Source of the DNA: Clostridium sp. chh4-2
GTDB taxonomy: Bacteria > Bacillota > Clostridia > Lachnospirales > Lachnospiraceae
Assembly: GCF_002899675.1 (NCBI RefSeq)
Contig: NZ_PKUU01000029.1
Span: forward strand, 20,620 to 84,619
DNA: 64,000 nt
Direction: 5' to 3'
Position 1 is the stretch's first letter. Each line of letters begins with the position of its first letter. The notes below the pieces were generated by a model. That model was not told the DNA's origin, made no database searches, and saw only the letters and a list, made by a program, of their open reading frames with translations. The translations under genes and the position numbers were made by a program. Shown here piece after piece: positions 25,751-34,592 of the stretch.

Positions 25751-26884
25751 ATGGACTATAAGAAGAGTGAGATAAAATTTGACAGGGCTGTGGTGTATTC
25801 CCTCAGGCCAATACCTCAGAAAGCGCCTTTTTACGATGCGACGGGCGGCCCCTTTGTGGATACGAAGATTGATCATTTGATGGAACTTTATGACAGTGAC
25901 GGAGTGGTGGGCAAGATACCGTGTTCTTCGATTATGACGGACAGGATTCTTCCGCTGGTGCTGACCGGGGAGAAGAAGACGTTTGAAGAATGGATGCATC
26001 TGGTCTATTGGAAATTGAGAAACAACGGGCTGGCCGGTGAGACCACAAAGGAGATCGGCCGGTTTGAGTTCGCTATGCTGGATATCGCGGCTAAGAGAGA
26101 AGAGATTCCGGCCCATAAGCTGTTGGGTTCCGACAGGGAATGGGTGGATGTGTACGGAAGCGGCGGAAGCACGCATTTGGAAGGCAGGGAGCTGGCTGAG
26201 GAGATGGAACGCTTTCTCTCTTTTGGACATAAGACGGTGAAAATGAAGGTGGCGACGGATTTTGGAACCAGGCTGGACCGGGATGTGGAGCGGGTGAAGC
26301 TGGTTCGAAAGACCATCGGTCCGGACGTTTCCCTGGCGCTGGACGCCAATCAGGCATTTAATGTGGAACAGGCGCTGGAGTTTATAAAAAGAGTGGAAGA
26401 ATATGATATCGCCTGGTATGAAGAGCCGATTCACAGCTATGATTTCCGGGGATACCGGGAGCTGGCGGCAAGGTGCAGCGTGCCTGTTTCGCTGGGAGAG
26501 ACATTTTTGAATCACTATCTGTTTCAGCCTATGGCTGAGGCGGGGGTTAAACATTTTCAGCCTACGGCTTCGAATTTCGGAGGAATCGAGGACTGGCTGG
26601 AGGTGAATAAGCTGGCAAAAGAATGCGGAGCCATGATTTCTACCGGCGGCCTGCCCATGCTTTCCACGATTATGATCGCCAATGCGGGGGAAAATGCCAT
26701 TGTGGAATTTTTGGAGCCGTGCAATCAGCCGCTGGTGGATTATATGGATATAAGGCCGGAACGCAGGGACGGAAGATTTTACTTCCCGGATTGTGCGGGA
26801 CTTCCTTACCGGTTTGATATGGAGAGGCTGGAAAAAGAGGGATTTCTTGTTTCAAAAGAATATTATGGAAGAAAAAAGAACTGA
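25751..26884 (+). CDS. Second enolase-superfamily protein (mandelate racemase-type)
   Basis: 377 residues and clearly related to the 380-residue protein at the head of this cluster. It shows VKMKVA (KxK), LALDANQAFN, WYEEPIHSYDF and LGETFLN for the metal ligands, and again an ISTGGLPM segment where many dehydratases have the catalytic His. The two proteins probably act on related acid sugars or on successive intermediates. The ATG at 25751 follows GGGAGAGG; an in-frame ATG 21 nt upstream lacks a site. A large glycosidase follows after 34 nt. Confidence 0.82.
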   Translation: MDYKKSEIKFDRAVVYSLRPIPQKAPFYDATGGPFVDTKIDHLMELYDSDGVVGKIPCSSIMTDRILPLVLTGEKKTFEEWMHLVYWKLRNNGLAGETTKEIGRFEFAMLDIAAKREEIPAHKLLGSDREWVDVYGSGGSTHLEGRELAEEMERFLSFGHKTVKMKVATDFGTRLDRDVERVKLVRKTIGPDVSLALDANQAFNVEQALEFIKRVEEYDIAWYEEPIHSYDFRGYRELAARCSVPVSLGETFLNHYLFQPMAEAGVKHFQPTASNFGGIEDWLEVNKLAKECGAMISTGGLPMLSTIMIANAGENAIVEFLEPCNQPLVDYMDIRPERRDGRFYFPDCAGLPYRFDMERLEKEGFLVSKEYYGRKKN

Positions 26885-26918
26885 TACTGAGAAAGGATTA
26901 TTATTACCTTAAACAATT

Positions 26919-29900
26919 ATGATGCGGAAAAATGATTTGAAATTGGGAATCCAGCCGTTTTGGTTCTGGAACGGAAATCTGGACAGAGAAGAAATCGTGC
27001 GCCAGATCGGAGAAATGCATGATCAGGGCATTAGTGGATTTATCATTCATCCGAGGCAGGGAATGGAGCTTCCCTATCTGTCGGAAACGTATTTTGAGTA
27101 TATTGATCTGGCCGTGGAACAGGCGAAGAAATGGGATATGGAAGTGTGGCTGTATGACGAATATCCCTATCCCAGCGGAGTGACGGCGGGGCAGGTGACC
27201 CTTGACCATCCGGAATACCAGTGCAAGATGCTGGATATGAAGGAACATCAGGCAGAAGCGGGAGAAACGGTTGTGATGGATATGCCGTGGGGCCGGATTC
27301 TGTCCGCAAAAGCCTATCCGCTTAAAGACGGAGAGACGGACTGGGAGAACGGCATCGATTTGTCGGGATACATCGGAACCGCTTATCAGGAAGAGGTGTT
27401 CCAGTTCAGCGGGCTGACGGAGTATAATCATAAACGGTATTTTACCGGGCAGCAGGCGAGGCGCTTGTGGTGGACTGCGCCAAAAGGACGTTGGCAGATC
27501 TATGTGTTTACCGAGGTTGTGATGACCGGGTTTAAGTATTTTAATACCTATGTGGACACCATGAATCCGAAAGCGGTCAGACATTATCTGGATACCACCC
27601 ACGAGCGGTATAAAAAACGGTTTGGCGGGGAGTTTGGAAAGACGATCAAAGGCATTTTTACGGATGAGATCACCGCTTTTCCGCCGGAACGGCCGTGGTC
27701 GCCGCTTCTGCCGGATATGATGTTTCAGAAGACGGGAATCCGGATTCTGGATTATCTGCCCGTGCTCTTTGATATTCCTATGGGGGATATGACGGACCGG
27801 GTTTTATACGCTTATTGGAATACGTGTACGGATGCATTTATTGAGAGCTATGATAAGCAGGTCTATGAGTGGTGCAGTCAGAATGGAATCCGGTTTATCG
27901 GAGAAAAGCCGATTTTGAGGAGCAAGGAGCTGGAATTCACCCATTGTCCGGGAATCGATGCGGGACATCAGAAGGTGGGAGCAATGCCGGCGATAACCCC
28001 GGGAAAATATAGGGCTAACGGGAAGATGATCTCTTCCGCAGAGCATTTTTATGGGAGCGACGCGGCTCTGTGCGAGGCGTTTCACAGCATCGGATGGGGA
28101 ATGACTATTCAGGATATGAAATGGATTTTCGACTGGCTGACGGTTCACGGCGTGGACTGGTTTGTGGTTCATGCTTATTATTACACCACAAACGGGCTGA
28201 AAAAGCATGATGCTCCGCCGTCCGCATTCTACCAGATGCCGTGGTGGAAGGATATGAAGCTGCTGAGTGAGTATGCGGGTCAGCTGATTCATACCAGCAG
28301 GACTTGTGAGAGAAAGGTGCCTGTGCTCCTGGTGGACCCGGTCACTTCGGTATGGACGGCAAAAGAAGAGGATAAGGAACCGCAGAGAGAGGCATTTGGT
28401 AAGCTTCAGAGAGCGCTGTTGGAAAACCGGCTGGATTATTATATCATCGATCCTCAGCTTTTGGAAAAAGGAACGGTGAAAACCGGCGAAAATGGAACCA
28501 GCATGGTGATCAATGGGGAAGAATTCTCGCTGATCGTACTTCCTTCCATGACTAATTTGGAGGACGGATGTTTCTTAAAGATCAAGGAATATGTGGAAGC
28601 GGGCGGAAAGCTGGGAGCGGTAGGCCATCTGGCGGACAAAATGATCCAGAAGGAGAATCCGGGCCCGTGGATGAGGCAGTGGTTTTCTTCGGAAGAAGGA
28701 AAGCTTCTGTACGGAGCCGATGCGGAAGAACTGTGCCGCAGGCTCAGAACGGTGGCGGACGGATATAATCTGGAAGCGGCCGACGGCCTTGGAATGGAAG
28801 ATATTCTTTCTGTGGAATATGAGAAAGAGGATGGAACGAAGCTGTATTTTATCATGAATGCTGGTGACCGGGAGCGTGTGATTACAGGAACGATTATACG
28901 GGGAGAGTGGCGGATGGGGCCGCTTGAATCCGGTTATTACACTCTGGATGAGGACGGATATCTGAAGCTGCCAAAAAGGGCGGATATATCCTGTGAAATC
29001 TCTTTGGACAGGGAATGGGAGATGGAGCTGAAATCGCCCAATGCTCTGCGCCTTGGATGGTGGAAGATGAAGGGAATGGGCACCGGGCAGGAGACGGCCG
29101 GACTTGTGGAGCCCATGCCGGTGATAGACCAGCTGGAAAAAGGGCGGATGATGATACCGCTGCAGCCGCGCAAACAGTTTGGCTGTCCGAAGACCCTGCT
29201 TCTTCCGGAGGATACTTATTGCTACCAGAGTGAATTTGAGGTGGCGGATGACAAGATATGCGGAATTCCGGTGAATCTAGTGATGGAGCCTTACGGAATA
29301 CGCGGCAGCTGGACGATAAGCCTGAACGGGCATTGCCTGACAAAAGAGGATTTTGAAGTAAAAAGCATGTACCTGCCGGATAATCTGGCCGCCGATGTGA
29401 CCGGATATCTTAAAAAAGGCGTCAATGAGATCGTGGTGACGGTGGATGCCGGGGAAACTTATGACGGCGTGAGCAGCCCACTGTATCTGATGGGAGATTT
29501 TGGAACAGAACTGGAAAATCAGGTGTGTCGGCTTGTTGAACTGCCGGAAAGCGGCTGTATGAAGGATGGAAAAAAGGATAAGATTCCACATTATGCGGGA
29601 ACGGCGGCTTACAGCTGTGATATGGAGATCGATATTCCTGAATCTGGCCGGAATGCAGAATTTGTGATAAACGATACATGGCTCCAGGACAGCGTTACTC
29701 TGACGGTTAATGGCACTTGCCTTGGAACGAAGGCATGGAGAGGCTACCGTTGGACGGTTCCTGAGGGAGTGCTGAAAAATGGAGTCAACAGAATCTGTCT
29801 GGAATTATCCGGAACCATGATCGGGCTGTTTGAAGGGCAGTATTTTAACAGGGAAGCTCACAGATATGAGAATTACCAAGGGGAAGAAACAATAATTGAA

Positions 29901-29927
29901 GAGTATGAAGCAGTTGTACATAAATAA
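26919..29927 (+). CDS. Large glycoside hydrolase, GH106 (alpha-L-rhamnosidase)-like
   Basis: 1002 residues without a signal peptide, so probably cytoplasmic. The N-terminal sequence QPFWFWNGNLDREEIVRQI and GISGFIIHPRQGM (about residues 11-50), VWLYDEYPYPSGV near 85 and GIFTDEITAF near 250 match the TIM-barrel part of GH106-like enzymes. The C-terminal third (about 700-1000) looks like beta-sandwich/jelly-roll carbohydrate-binding domains (SWTISLNG, DSVTLTVNG). It would cleave sugar side chains from the imported oligosaccharide. The family assignment is by pattern memory; GH2-like relatives are an alternative. Two ATGs are adjacent at the start. Confidence 0.68.
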   Translation: MMRKNDLKLGIQPFWFWNGNLDREEIVRQIGEMHDQGISGFIIHPRQGMELPYLSETYFEYIDLAVEQAKKWDMEVWLYDEYPYPSGVTAGQVTLDHPEYQCKMLDMKEHQAEAGETVVMDMPWGRILSAKAYPLKDGETDWENGIDLSGYIGTAYQEEVFQFSGLTEYNHKRYFTGQQARRLWWTAPKGRWQIYVFTEVVMTGFKYFNTYVDTMNPKAVRHYLDTTHERYKKRFGGEFGKTIKGIFTDEITAFPPERPWSPLLPDMMFQKTGIRILDYLPVLFDIPMGDMTDRVLYAYWNTCTDAFIESYDKQVYEWCSQNGIRFIGEKPILRSKELEFTHCPGIDAGHQKVGAMPAITPGKYRANGKMISSAEHFYGSDAALCEAFHSIGWGMTIQDMKWIFDWLTVHGVDWFVVHAYYYTTNGLKKHDAPPSAFYQMPWWKDMKLLSEYAGQLIHTSRTCERKVPVLLVDPVTSVWTAKEEDKEPQREAFGKLQRALLENRLDYYIIDPQLLEKGTVKTGENGTSMVINGEEFSLIVLPSMTNLEDGCFLKIKEYVEAGGKLGAVGHLADKMIQKENPGPWMRQWFSSEEGKLLYGADAEELCRRLRTVADGYNLEAADGLGMEDILSVEYEKEDGTKLYFIMNAGDRERVITGTIIRGEWRMGPLESGYYTLDEDGYLKLPKRADISCEISLDREWEMELKSPNALRLGWWKMKGMGTGQETAGLVEPMPVIDQLEKGRMMIPLQPRKQFGCPKTLLLPEDTYCYQSEFEVADDKICGIPVNLVMEPYGIRGSWTISLNGHCLTKEDFEVKSMYLPDNLAADVTGYLKKGVNEIVVTVDAGETYDGVSSPLYLMGDFGTELENQVCRLVELPESGCMKDGKKDKIPHYAGTAAYSCDMEIDIPESGRNAEFVINDTWLQDSVTLTVNGTCLGTKAWRGYRWTVPEGVLKNGVNRICLELSGTMIGLFEGQYFNREAHRYENYQGEETIIEEYEAVVHK

Positions 29928-29963
29928 AGCAGATTTGTGATTTAGTGATAGAATTTATGTGTG

Positions 29964-30020
29964 AAAAAGGAACCTGGGAAAGGAAAAGGCATCGGCCTGC
30001 CATTCCCGGGTTCCTTTTTT
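29964..30020 (+). terminator. Terminator after the glycosidase gene
   Basis: AAAAGGAACCTGGGAA pairs with TTCCCGGGTTCCTTTT (16 bp with one G-U) and ends in a T run. It closes the first carbohydrate locus. Confidence 0.85.
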
Positions 30021-30103
30021 GTGTTGTTTTGAGATTCATTGTCAACAATCAATATTTTTTGTGACATACGCTGCCTCCTAATCCCCCGATAATTTGGTAA
30101 AAA

Positions 30104-30165
30104 ACAGAAAAACCCAAATCTATAACCCGAAATTACCGAAAAACCAAAGAAAATAACAGAAAAAC
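30104..30165 (+). promoter_or_regulatory. Three phased 10-bp repeats, probable DeoR-type operator array
   Basis: ACAGAAAAAC (30104), ACCGAAAAAC (30135) and ACAGAAAAAC (30156) lie directly upstream of the -35 box. Start-to-start distances of 31 and 21 bp are close to three and two helical turns, so a protein would meet all copies on the same face of the DNA. The adjacent repressor gene is the likely partner. Confidence 0.55.
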
Positions 30166-30178
30166 ACAGAATAAAGCA

Positions 30179-30206
30179 TTGACAAGAGCAAAGCATGTTG
30201 TATAAT
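30179..30206 (+). promoter_or_regulatory. Promoter of the nucleoside/DHAP operon
   Basis: TTGACA (30179-30184) and TATAAT (30201-30206) with a 16-nt spacer, just after the operator array. It is the only clear promoter before an 11-gene run. Confidence 0.75.
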
Positions 30207-30269
30207 ATGTATAAAGAAACAAGAAATAAATGGTGATAAAGGGTAAAATTACCGGAAGGGGGGATGCAG

Positions 30270-31088
30270 ATGTTAGCCATGGAGCGTGCCAGATACATAG
30301 TGGGGAAGCTGGAAAAGAACAAAGTGGTTTTGGTGGCCGAACTGAGCAAGGAGATGAATGTATCGGAGGAGACCATACGTAAGGATCTGGAAAAGCTGGA
30401 GAAACAGGAACAGATCTGCCGGGTTCACGGAGGGGCTTATCTGAAAGAAGGATACGGGAATGAAACTTCGGTGAATGTGCGGGAGCAGATTTACCAGGAG
30501 GAAAAGACAGCATTAGGCAGACAGTGTGTGAAGTTTATTGAAAAGAATGAGATCATCATTCTGGACTGCAGTACCACGGCCAGATATATTGCAAGGGCGA
30601 TTGGAGAATCGGGGCTGAAGGTTACGGTGATAACCAATTCACTGGCCACCGCATATGAGCTGTCCCAAAACTCTCAGGTCAGAGTTCTCATGCTTGGAGG
30701 GGAGCTGGACCGGAATACCGGATCATTTAACGGCAGTCTGGTGCTGGAGGCTTTGGAGAGATATCATGCGGACAAGGTATTTTTAAGCAGCGCAGGTATC
30801 AGCGCGGAAGCGGGGATCACGGATTACCGTCAGAATGAGGCAGATGTCAGAAGAAAGATGATCTGTCAGGCGGATCAGTGTTATTTCGTGGCGGACAGGA
30901 CTAAGATCGGCAGACACGCCGCATTTATCGTGGGAGATTTCGGGGCGGTTCAGCATCTGATTGTGGAACAACCCATCGAAGGCGATCTGGCTCTTAAAAA
31001 GAAGCTGGAGGAAGCGAGAGTTACGGTTACTTCCTGCGTGCAGCCTCAAAGACCGGAGGAACCGACAGAAAGAAAGGAAGAGGAATGA
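30270..31088 (+). CDS. DeoR/GlpR-family transcriptional regulator
   Basis: 272 residues. The DeoR-type helix-turn-helix occupies the N-terminus (VVLVAELSKEMNVSEETIRKDLEKLEKQEQICRVHGGAY in outline, about 18-58), and the DeoRC sugar-phosphate sensor follows (ILDCSTTARYIARAI, VITNSLATAYEL, LGGELDRNTGSF, ADKVFLSSAGI). Such repressors respond to phosphorylated sugars, here perhaps a pentose-1-phosphate or ribulose-1-phosphate. The start at 30270 has GGAAGGGGGG 8 nt upstream. The stop overlaps the aldolase start, so it is the first gene of the operon and probably autoregulated. Confidence 0.9.
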   Translation: MLAMERARYIVGKLEKNKVVLVAELSKEMNVSEETIRKDLEKLEKQEQICRVHGGAYLKEGYGNETSVNVREQIYQEEKTALGRQCVKFIEKNEIIILDCSTTARYIARAIGESGLKVTVITNSLATAYELSQNSQVRVLMLGGELDRNTGSFNGSLVLEALERYHADKVFLSSAGISAEAGITDYRQNEADVRRKMICQADQCYFVADRTKIGRHAAFIVGDFGAVQHLIVEQPIEGDLALKKKLEEARVTVTSCVQPQRPEEPTERKEEE

Positions 31089-31696
31089 CAGCATTGAATA
31101 ATCAGTATGAGGAAATAAAGGAACAGCTGGTAAAGACTGCGAAAAAAGCTTACCGTGAGAAGCTGATGGCAGGCACCAGCGGGAACATGAGCATCTTCTG
31201 CAAGGAGCAGGGACATATCATTATTACGCCAAGCGGCTATGATTACGAAATTATGGAAAGGAAGGATGCGGTTGTCATTGATTTGGACGGCAATCTGATA
31301 GAGGGGATTCATAAACCTTCTTCCGAGTGGCGGATGCATGCGGAGATTTACCGGCAGCTGCCTGAAGTGGGGGCCATTGTTCATACCCATTCGCCTTATG
31401 CGGCCAGTTTTGCGGTTCTGCATAAAGAGATTCCGGTGATCCTGATTGAGATGATTCCATTTTTAAAGGGAAGTGTGGAGGTCAGCCCTTATGCGCAGCA
31501 GGGAAGCGCAGAGGTGGGCATGAACGCGGTGCCGGTATTGAGAAGAAAGAATGCATGTCTGATGGCCAATCACGGCGCGGTGACCGTGGGGGCGTCTCTT
31601 GACGAAGCATATATTAACAGCGTGTATCTGGAGGATGCGGCGAAGATCTATCACATGGCCTGTTGTGTGGGTACGCCGGTGGTCATTGAAGAATAG
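31085..31696 (+). CDS. Class II aldolase (fuculose/5-deoxyribulose-1-phosphate aldolase type)
   Basis: 203 residues of the L-fuculose-phosphate aldolase/adducin family. Substrate loop GTSGNMS (about 29-35), catalytic Glu in KPSSEWRMH (about 79), and zinc ligands in IVHTHSPYAA and ANHGAVT are all present. It would split a ketose-1-phosphate to DHAP plus an aldehyde. With the MtnA-family isomerase four genes on, the best guess is 5-deoxyribulose- or 5-methylthioribulose-1-phosphate aldolase (DHAP shunt); ribulose-1-phosphate is an alternative. The start codon overlaps the regulator stop (ATGA). Confidence 0.85.
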   Translation: MTALNNQYEEIKEQLVKTAKKAYREKLMAGTSGNMSIFCKEQGHIIITPSGYDYEIMERKDAVVIDLDGNLIEGIHKPSSEWRMHAEIYRQLPEVGAIVHTHSPYAASFAVLHKEIPVILIEMIPFLKGSVEVSPYAQQGSAEVGMNAVPVLRRKNACLMANHGAVTVGASLDEAYINSVYLEDAAKIYHMACCVGTPVVIEE

Positions 31697-31707
31697 GAGG
31701 ATCATTT

Positions 31708-32562
31708 ATGAATCGTGCTTATGAAAGACTTTTGCAGTGTTATGACAGCATCAAAGACAGAATCCCATTTACGCCCAAGATAGCCATAGTTTTGGGTTCG
31801 GGTCTGGGAGATTATGCGGATGGAATCCGGCAGGACGGAGTGATTGAGTATAAGGATATCAAGGATTTTCCGGTGTCCACGGTTTCCGGCCATAAGGGGA
31901 GATTTATCTTCGGACGGGTGGAAGGAGTTCCTGTGGTTCTCATGCAGGGCAGAGTTCACTATTATGAGGGATATTCCATGGAGGACGTGGTACTTCCTGC
32001 CCGTTTGATGAAGCTAATGGGAGCGGAGATTTTATTCCTTACCAATGCGGCCGGAGGAATCAATTATGATTACCAGGCGGGAGATTTTATGGTGATCCGG
32101 GATCAGATCACATCATTTGTACCATCTCCTCTCATCGGGCCGAATCTGGACCAGCTGGGGCCGAGATTTTGTGATATGTCCTCGGTTTATAGGGAAGAAC
32201 TGAGAAAGATCATTCGCCAGGAGGCGGAAAAACTGGGAATGAACATCCGGGAAGGCGTTTATATCCAGCTTACGGGGCCGGAATTTGAGACTCCGTCCAC
32301 GGTGAAGATGTGCCGGATTCTGGGCGCGGACGCGGTGGGAATGAGCACAGCCTGCGAGGCGGTGGCGGCCAACCATATGGGAATGAAGATCTGCGGAATT
32401 TCCTGCATCTCCAATATGGGAGCGGGAATGACGGAGAATCCGTTGTCCCATGAAGAGGTTTATGAGACGGCAGAACGTGTTTCTAAGGATTTCAAGAAAC
32501 TGGTTACTGCATCCGTGATACGGATGGGAAAGGAGATAACGGATGAAAGCTCTGTGCTATGA
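31708..32562 (+). CDS. Purine nucleoside phosphorylase, trimeric PNP-I type
   Basis: 284 residues: phosphate-binding GSGLGD and GHKG, RVHYYEGY, LTNAAGGI (about 110), base-binding Glu in TGPEFETP and Asn in CISNMGAG. Glu plus Asn is the signature of 6-oxopurine enzymes (inosine, guanosine and their 5'-deoxy forms), rather than MTA phosphorylase. It releases a base and pentose-1-phosphate, the substrate of the downstream isomerase. It lies 11 nt after the aldolase gene and overlaps the dehydrogenase gene by 20 nt. Confidence 0.92.
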   Translation: MNRAYERLLQCYDSIKDRIPFTPKIAIVLGSGLGDYADGIRQDGVIEYKDIKDFPVSTVSGHKGRFIFGRVEGVPVVLMQGRVHYYEGYSMEDVVLPARLMKLMGAEILFLTNAAGGINYDYQAGDFMVIRDQITSFVPSPLIGPNLDQLGPRFCDMSSVYREELRKIIRQEAEKLGMNIREGVYIQLTGPEFETPSTVKMCRILGADAVGMSTACEAVAANHMGMKICGISCISNMGAGMTENPLSHEEVYETAERVSKDFKKLVTASVIRMGKEITDESSVL

Positions 32563-33481
32563 CGGAACTCAGGCGGTATATACAGAGGAACGGGAGATGC
32601 CGAAGCCGGGGGATACGGAAAGCCTTGTGCGGATTTTAGTAAGCGGGGTCTGTAATACGGATAAAGAGATATTGAAAGGCTACCGGCCGGATTTCAGAGG
32701 CGTGATGGGGCACGAGTTTATCGGCATTGTGGAGCAGTCCAAAGATCCGTTCTGGATCGGAAAACGGGTGGCCGGAGAGATCAATGCCGGGTGCGGAACC
32801 TGTTTATACTGCCGCACAGGAAGGGAAAAACACTGTGAAACCAGAAGAACTCTGGGGATGAGCGGAGGGAAGGACGGCTGCTTTGCGGAGTATATGACCA
32901 TAGAAAACCATCTGCTTCACGAAGTTCCGGAGAAGCTTCCCACAGAGGTTGCGGTGTTTACCGAGCCCCTTGCGGCGGCCCTGGAAATTCTGTCCCAGGT
33001 ACATATTAAACCGGAATCCAAGACGGCGCTGATCGGAGACGGCAGGCTGGCGTTTATGATCGCTCAGGTGCTGGCTCTTACGGGAACGGATTTGACGGTT
33101 ATCGGAAAGCATGAAGAGAAGCTGGAACTCTTTAAGGAATACGGAAAGACCACAACTGCCACAGAAGAAACGTTTGATAATGTGGTGGATGCCACCGGTT
33201 CTGCCAGCGGAATCGGACTGGCGATGAAGATTGTACGCAGACAGGGCGTTATCATTTTAAAGAGCACATACAGCGGTCTGGCGAATGTGGATATGACTTC
33301 CCTGGTGGTGAATGAGATCACAGTGGTGGGAAGCAGGTGCGGCCCATTTGAACCGGCACTCAAGCTTTTGGCCAGCGGGCGGGTGAAGCTGCCGGACGTG
33401 AAGCTGTACGACCTGAAGGACTACCGGGAGGCATTTTCATCTCCTGAATTTAAGGCGGGATTTTTCATAGGTAAAGAATAG
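32543..33481 (+). CDS. Zinc-dependent medium-chain alcohol dehydrogenase
   Basis: 312 residues, slightly short for the family. It has the catalytic zinc residues (Cys in SGVCNTD, HE in MGHEFIG), the four structural-zinc cysteines (CGTCLYCRTGREKHC), and a nucleotide fold with GDGRLAFM rather than the usual GxGxxG, so cofactor binding may be altered. In this operon it could reduce the aldehyde released by the aldolase, or oxidise a sugar. It overlaps the phosphorylase gene by 20 nt and is followed by the isomerase after 11 nt. Confidence 0.85.
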   Translation: MKALCYDGTQAVYTEEREMPKPGDTESLVRILVSGVCNTDKEILKGYRPDFRGVMGHEFIGIVEQSKDPFWIGKRVAGEINAGCGTCLYCRTGREKHCETRRTLGMSGGKDGCFAEYMTIENHLLHEVPEKLPTEVAVFTEPLAAALEILSQVHIKPESKTALIGDGRLAFMIAQVLALTGTDLTVIGKHEEKLELFKEYGKTTTATEETFDNVVDATGSASGIGLAMKIVRRQGVIILKSTYSGLANVDMTSLVVNEITVVGSRCGPFEPALKLLASGRVKLPDVKLYDLKDYREAFSSPEFKAGFFIGKE

Positions 33482-33492
33482 GAGGATTGCAG

Positions 33493-34557
33493 ATGAATAA
33501 GCAGGAAATGGCTGCAGGCGCGGACAATGTAACGTTAAGCGAAGACGGAAAACTGGTCATCATCGACCAGACAAAGCTTCCGAACATCACGGAATATCTC
33601 ACGCTGGAAACGGCAGAGGATATTTTCGATGCGATTTTTGAACTGAAAGTGAGAGGGGCTCCTGCCATAGGAATATGCGCCGGTTACGGCATCTATGTTT
33701 TGGCCCGTTCCATTGATACGGAGGATTACGGCGTATTCCTTGAGAAATTCAGAGAATATAAGGAATACTTAAATTCTTCCAGACCGACTGCCGTGAATTT
33801 AAGCTGGGCGTTAAACCGGATGGAGGCTTTGGTTTTAGAGAATGAGGGAACGCCTGTTACAGAGATAAAAGACCTTTTAGAGGCGGAGAGCCGGAAAATC
33901 CAGGAGGAAGATATCGCCATGTGCCGCGCCATATCAGAGTTCGGGTTAACGCTGATAAAAGACGGGGACGGCATTCTGACCCACTGCAATGCCGGTCCGC
34001 TGGCCACATCACGGTATGGCACCGCATTAGGCCCAATTCTTCTTGGAAAAGAAAAAGGGATGAATTTCCATGTATTTGCCGATGAAACAAGGCCTCTTTT
34101 ACAGGGAGCCAGGCTGACTTCCTATGAATTGTCGAAAGCCGGGGTGGATGTAACCTTAATCTGCGACAATATGGCCTCCATGGTCATGAAAAACGGCTGG
34201 GTACAGGCCTGCTTTGTGGGCTGTGACCGGGTGGCTGCCAACGGGGACGCCGCCAACAAGATCGGAACCAGCGGGGTGGCGATTCTGGCAAAGCACTATG
34301 GAATTCCGTTCTACGTGCTGGGCCCTACATCAACCATTGATCTGAACTGCAAAACAGGAGCGGATATTGAAATCGAGCTTCGCAATCCGGACGAAATTAA
34401 AAAGAAATTCTATGAAAAGCCAATGGCTTTAGAAGAAGTAAAATGCTACAATCCGGCTTTTGACGTGACGGACAACAGCCTGATCGCCGGAATTGTAACA
34501 GAAAAAGGAATCTGCAGGGCGCCTTATACGGAGAGCCTGGCAAAATTGTTTGAATAA
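33493..34557 (+). CDS. MtnA-family pentose-1-phosphate isomerase (S-methyl-5-thioribose-1-phosphate isomerase or DrdI type)
   Basis: 354 residues of the MtnA/eIF2B-related fold. It shows VRGAPAIGICAGYG (about 53-66), catalytic Cys in LTHCNAGPLAT and catalytic Asp in GCDRVAANGDAANKIGT. MtnA enzymes convert 5-methylthioribose-1-phosphate to the ribulose form; DrdI enzymes act on 5-deoxyribose-1-phosphate, and motifs alone do not separate them. No MtnBCD/E or MtnK genes are nearby, so the universal methionine salvage pathway is unlikely. The start at 33493 has GGAGG 7 nt upstream. Confidence 0.85.
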   Translation: MNKQEMAAGADNVTLSEDGKLVIIDQTKLPNITEYLTLETAEDIFDAIFELKVRGAPAIGICAGYGIYVLARSIDTEDYGVFLEKFREYKEYLNSSRPTAVNLSWALNRMEALVLENEGTPVTEIKDLLEAESRKIQEEDIAMCRAISEFGLTLIKDGDGILTHCNAGPLATSRYGTALGPILLGKEKGMNFHVFADETRPLLQGARLTSYELSKAGVDVTLICDNMASMVMKNGWVQACFVGCDRVAANGDAANKIGTSGVAILAKHYGIPFYVLGPTSTIDLNCKTGADIEIELRNPDEIKKKFYEKPMALEEVKCYNPAFDVTDNSLIAGIVTEKGICRAPYTESLAKLFE

Positions 34558-34592
34558 TTGTAAACGGAAGAGATGAAAGTGAGGAACGGATT

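Noticed and set aside
26904..27602. 232-codon leftward frame opposite the large glycosidase
   Set aside because: Antisense shadow caused by codon bias of the GC-richer gene; no start signals or motifs.
33493..34557. Complete methionine salvage pathway
   Set aside because: No MtnK, MtnB, MtnW/X, MtnC or MtnD genes are near; the aldolase and phosphorylase point to a DHAP-type route.
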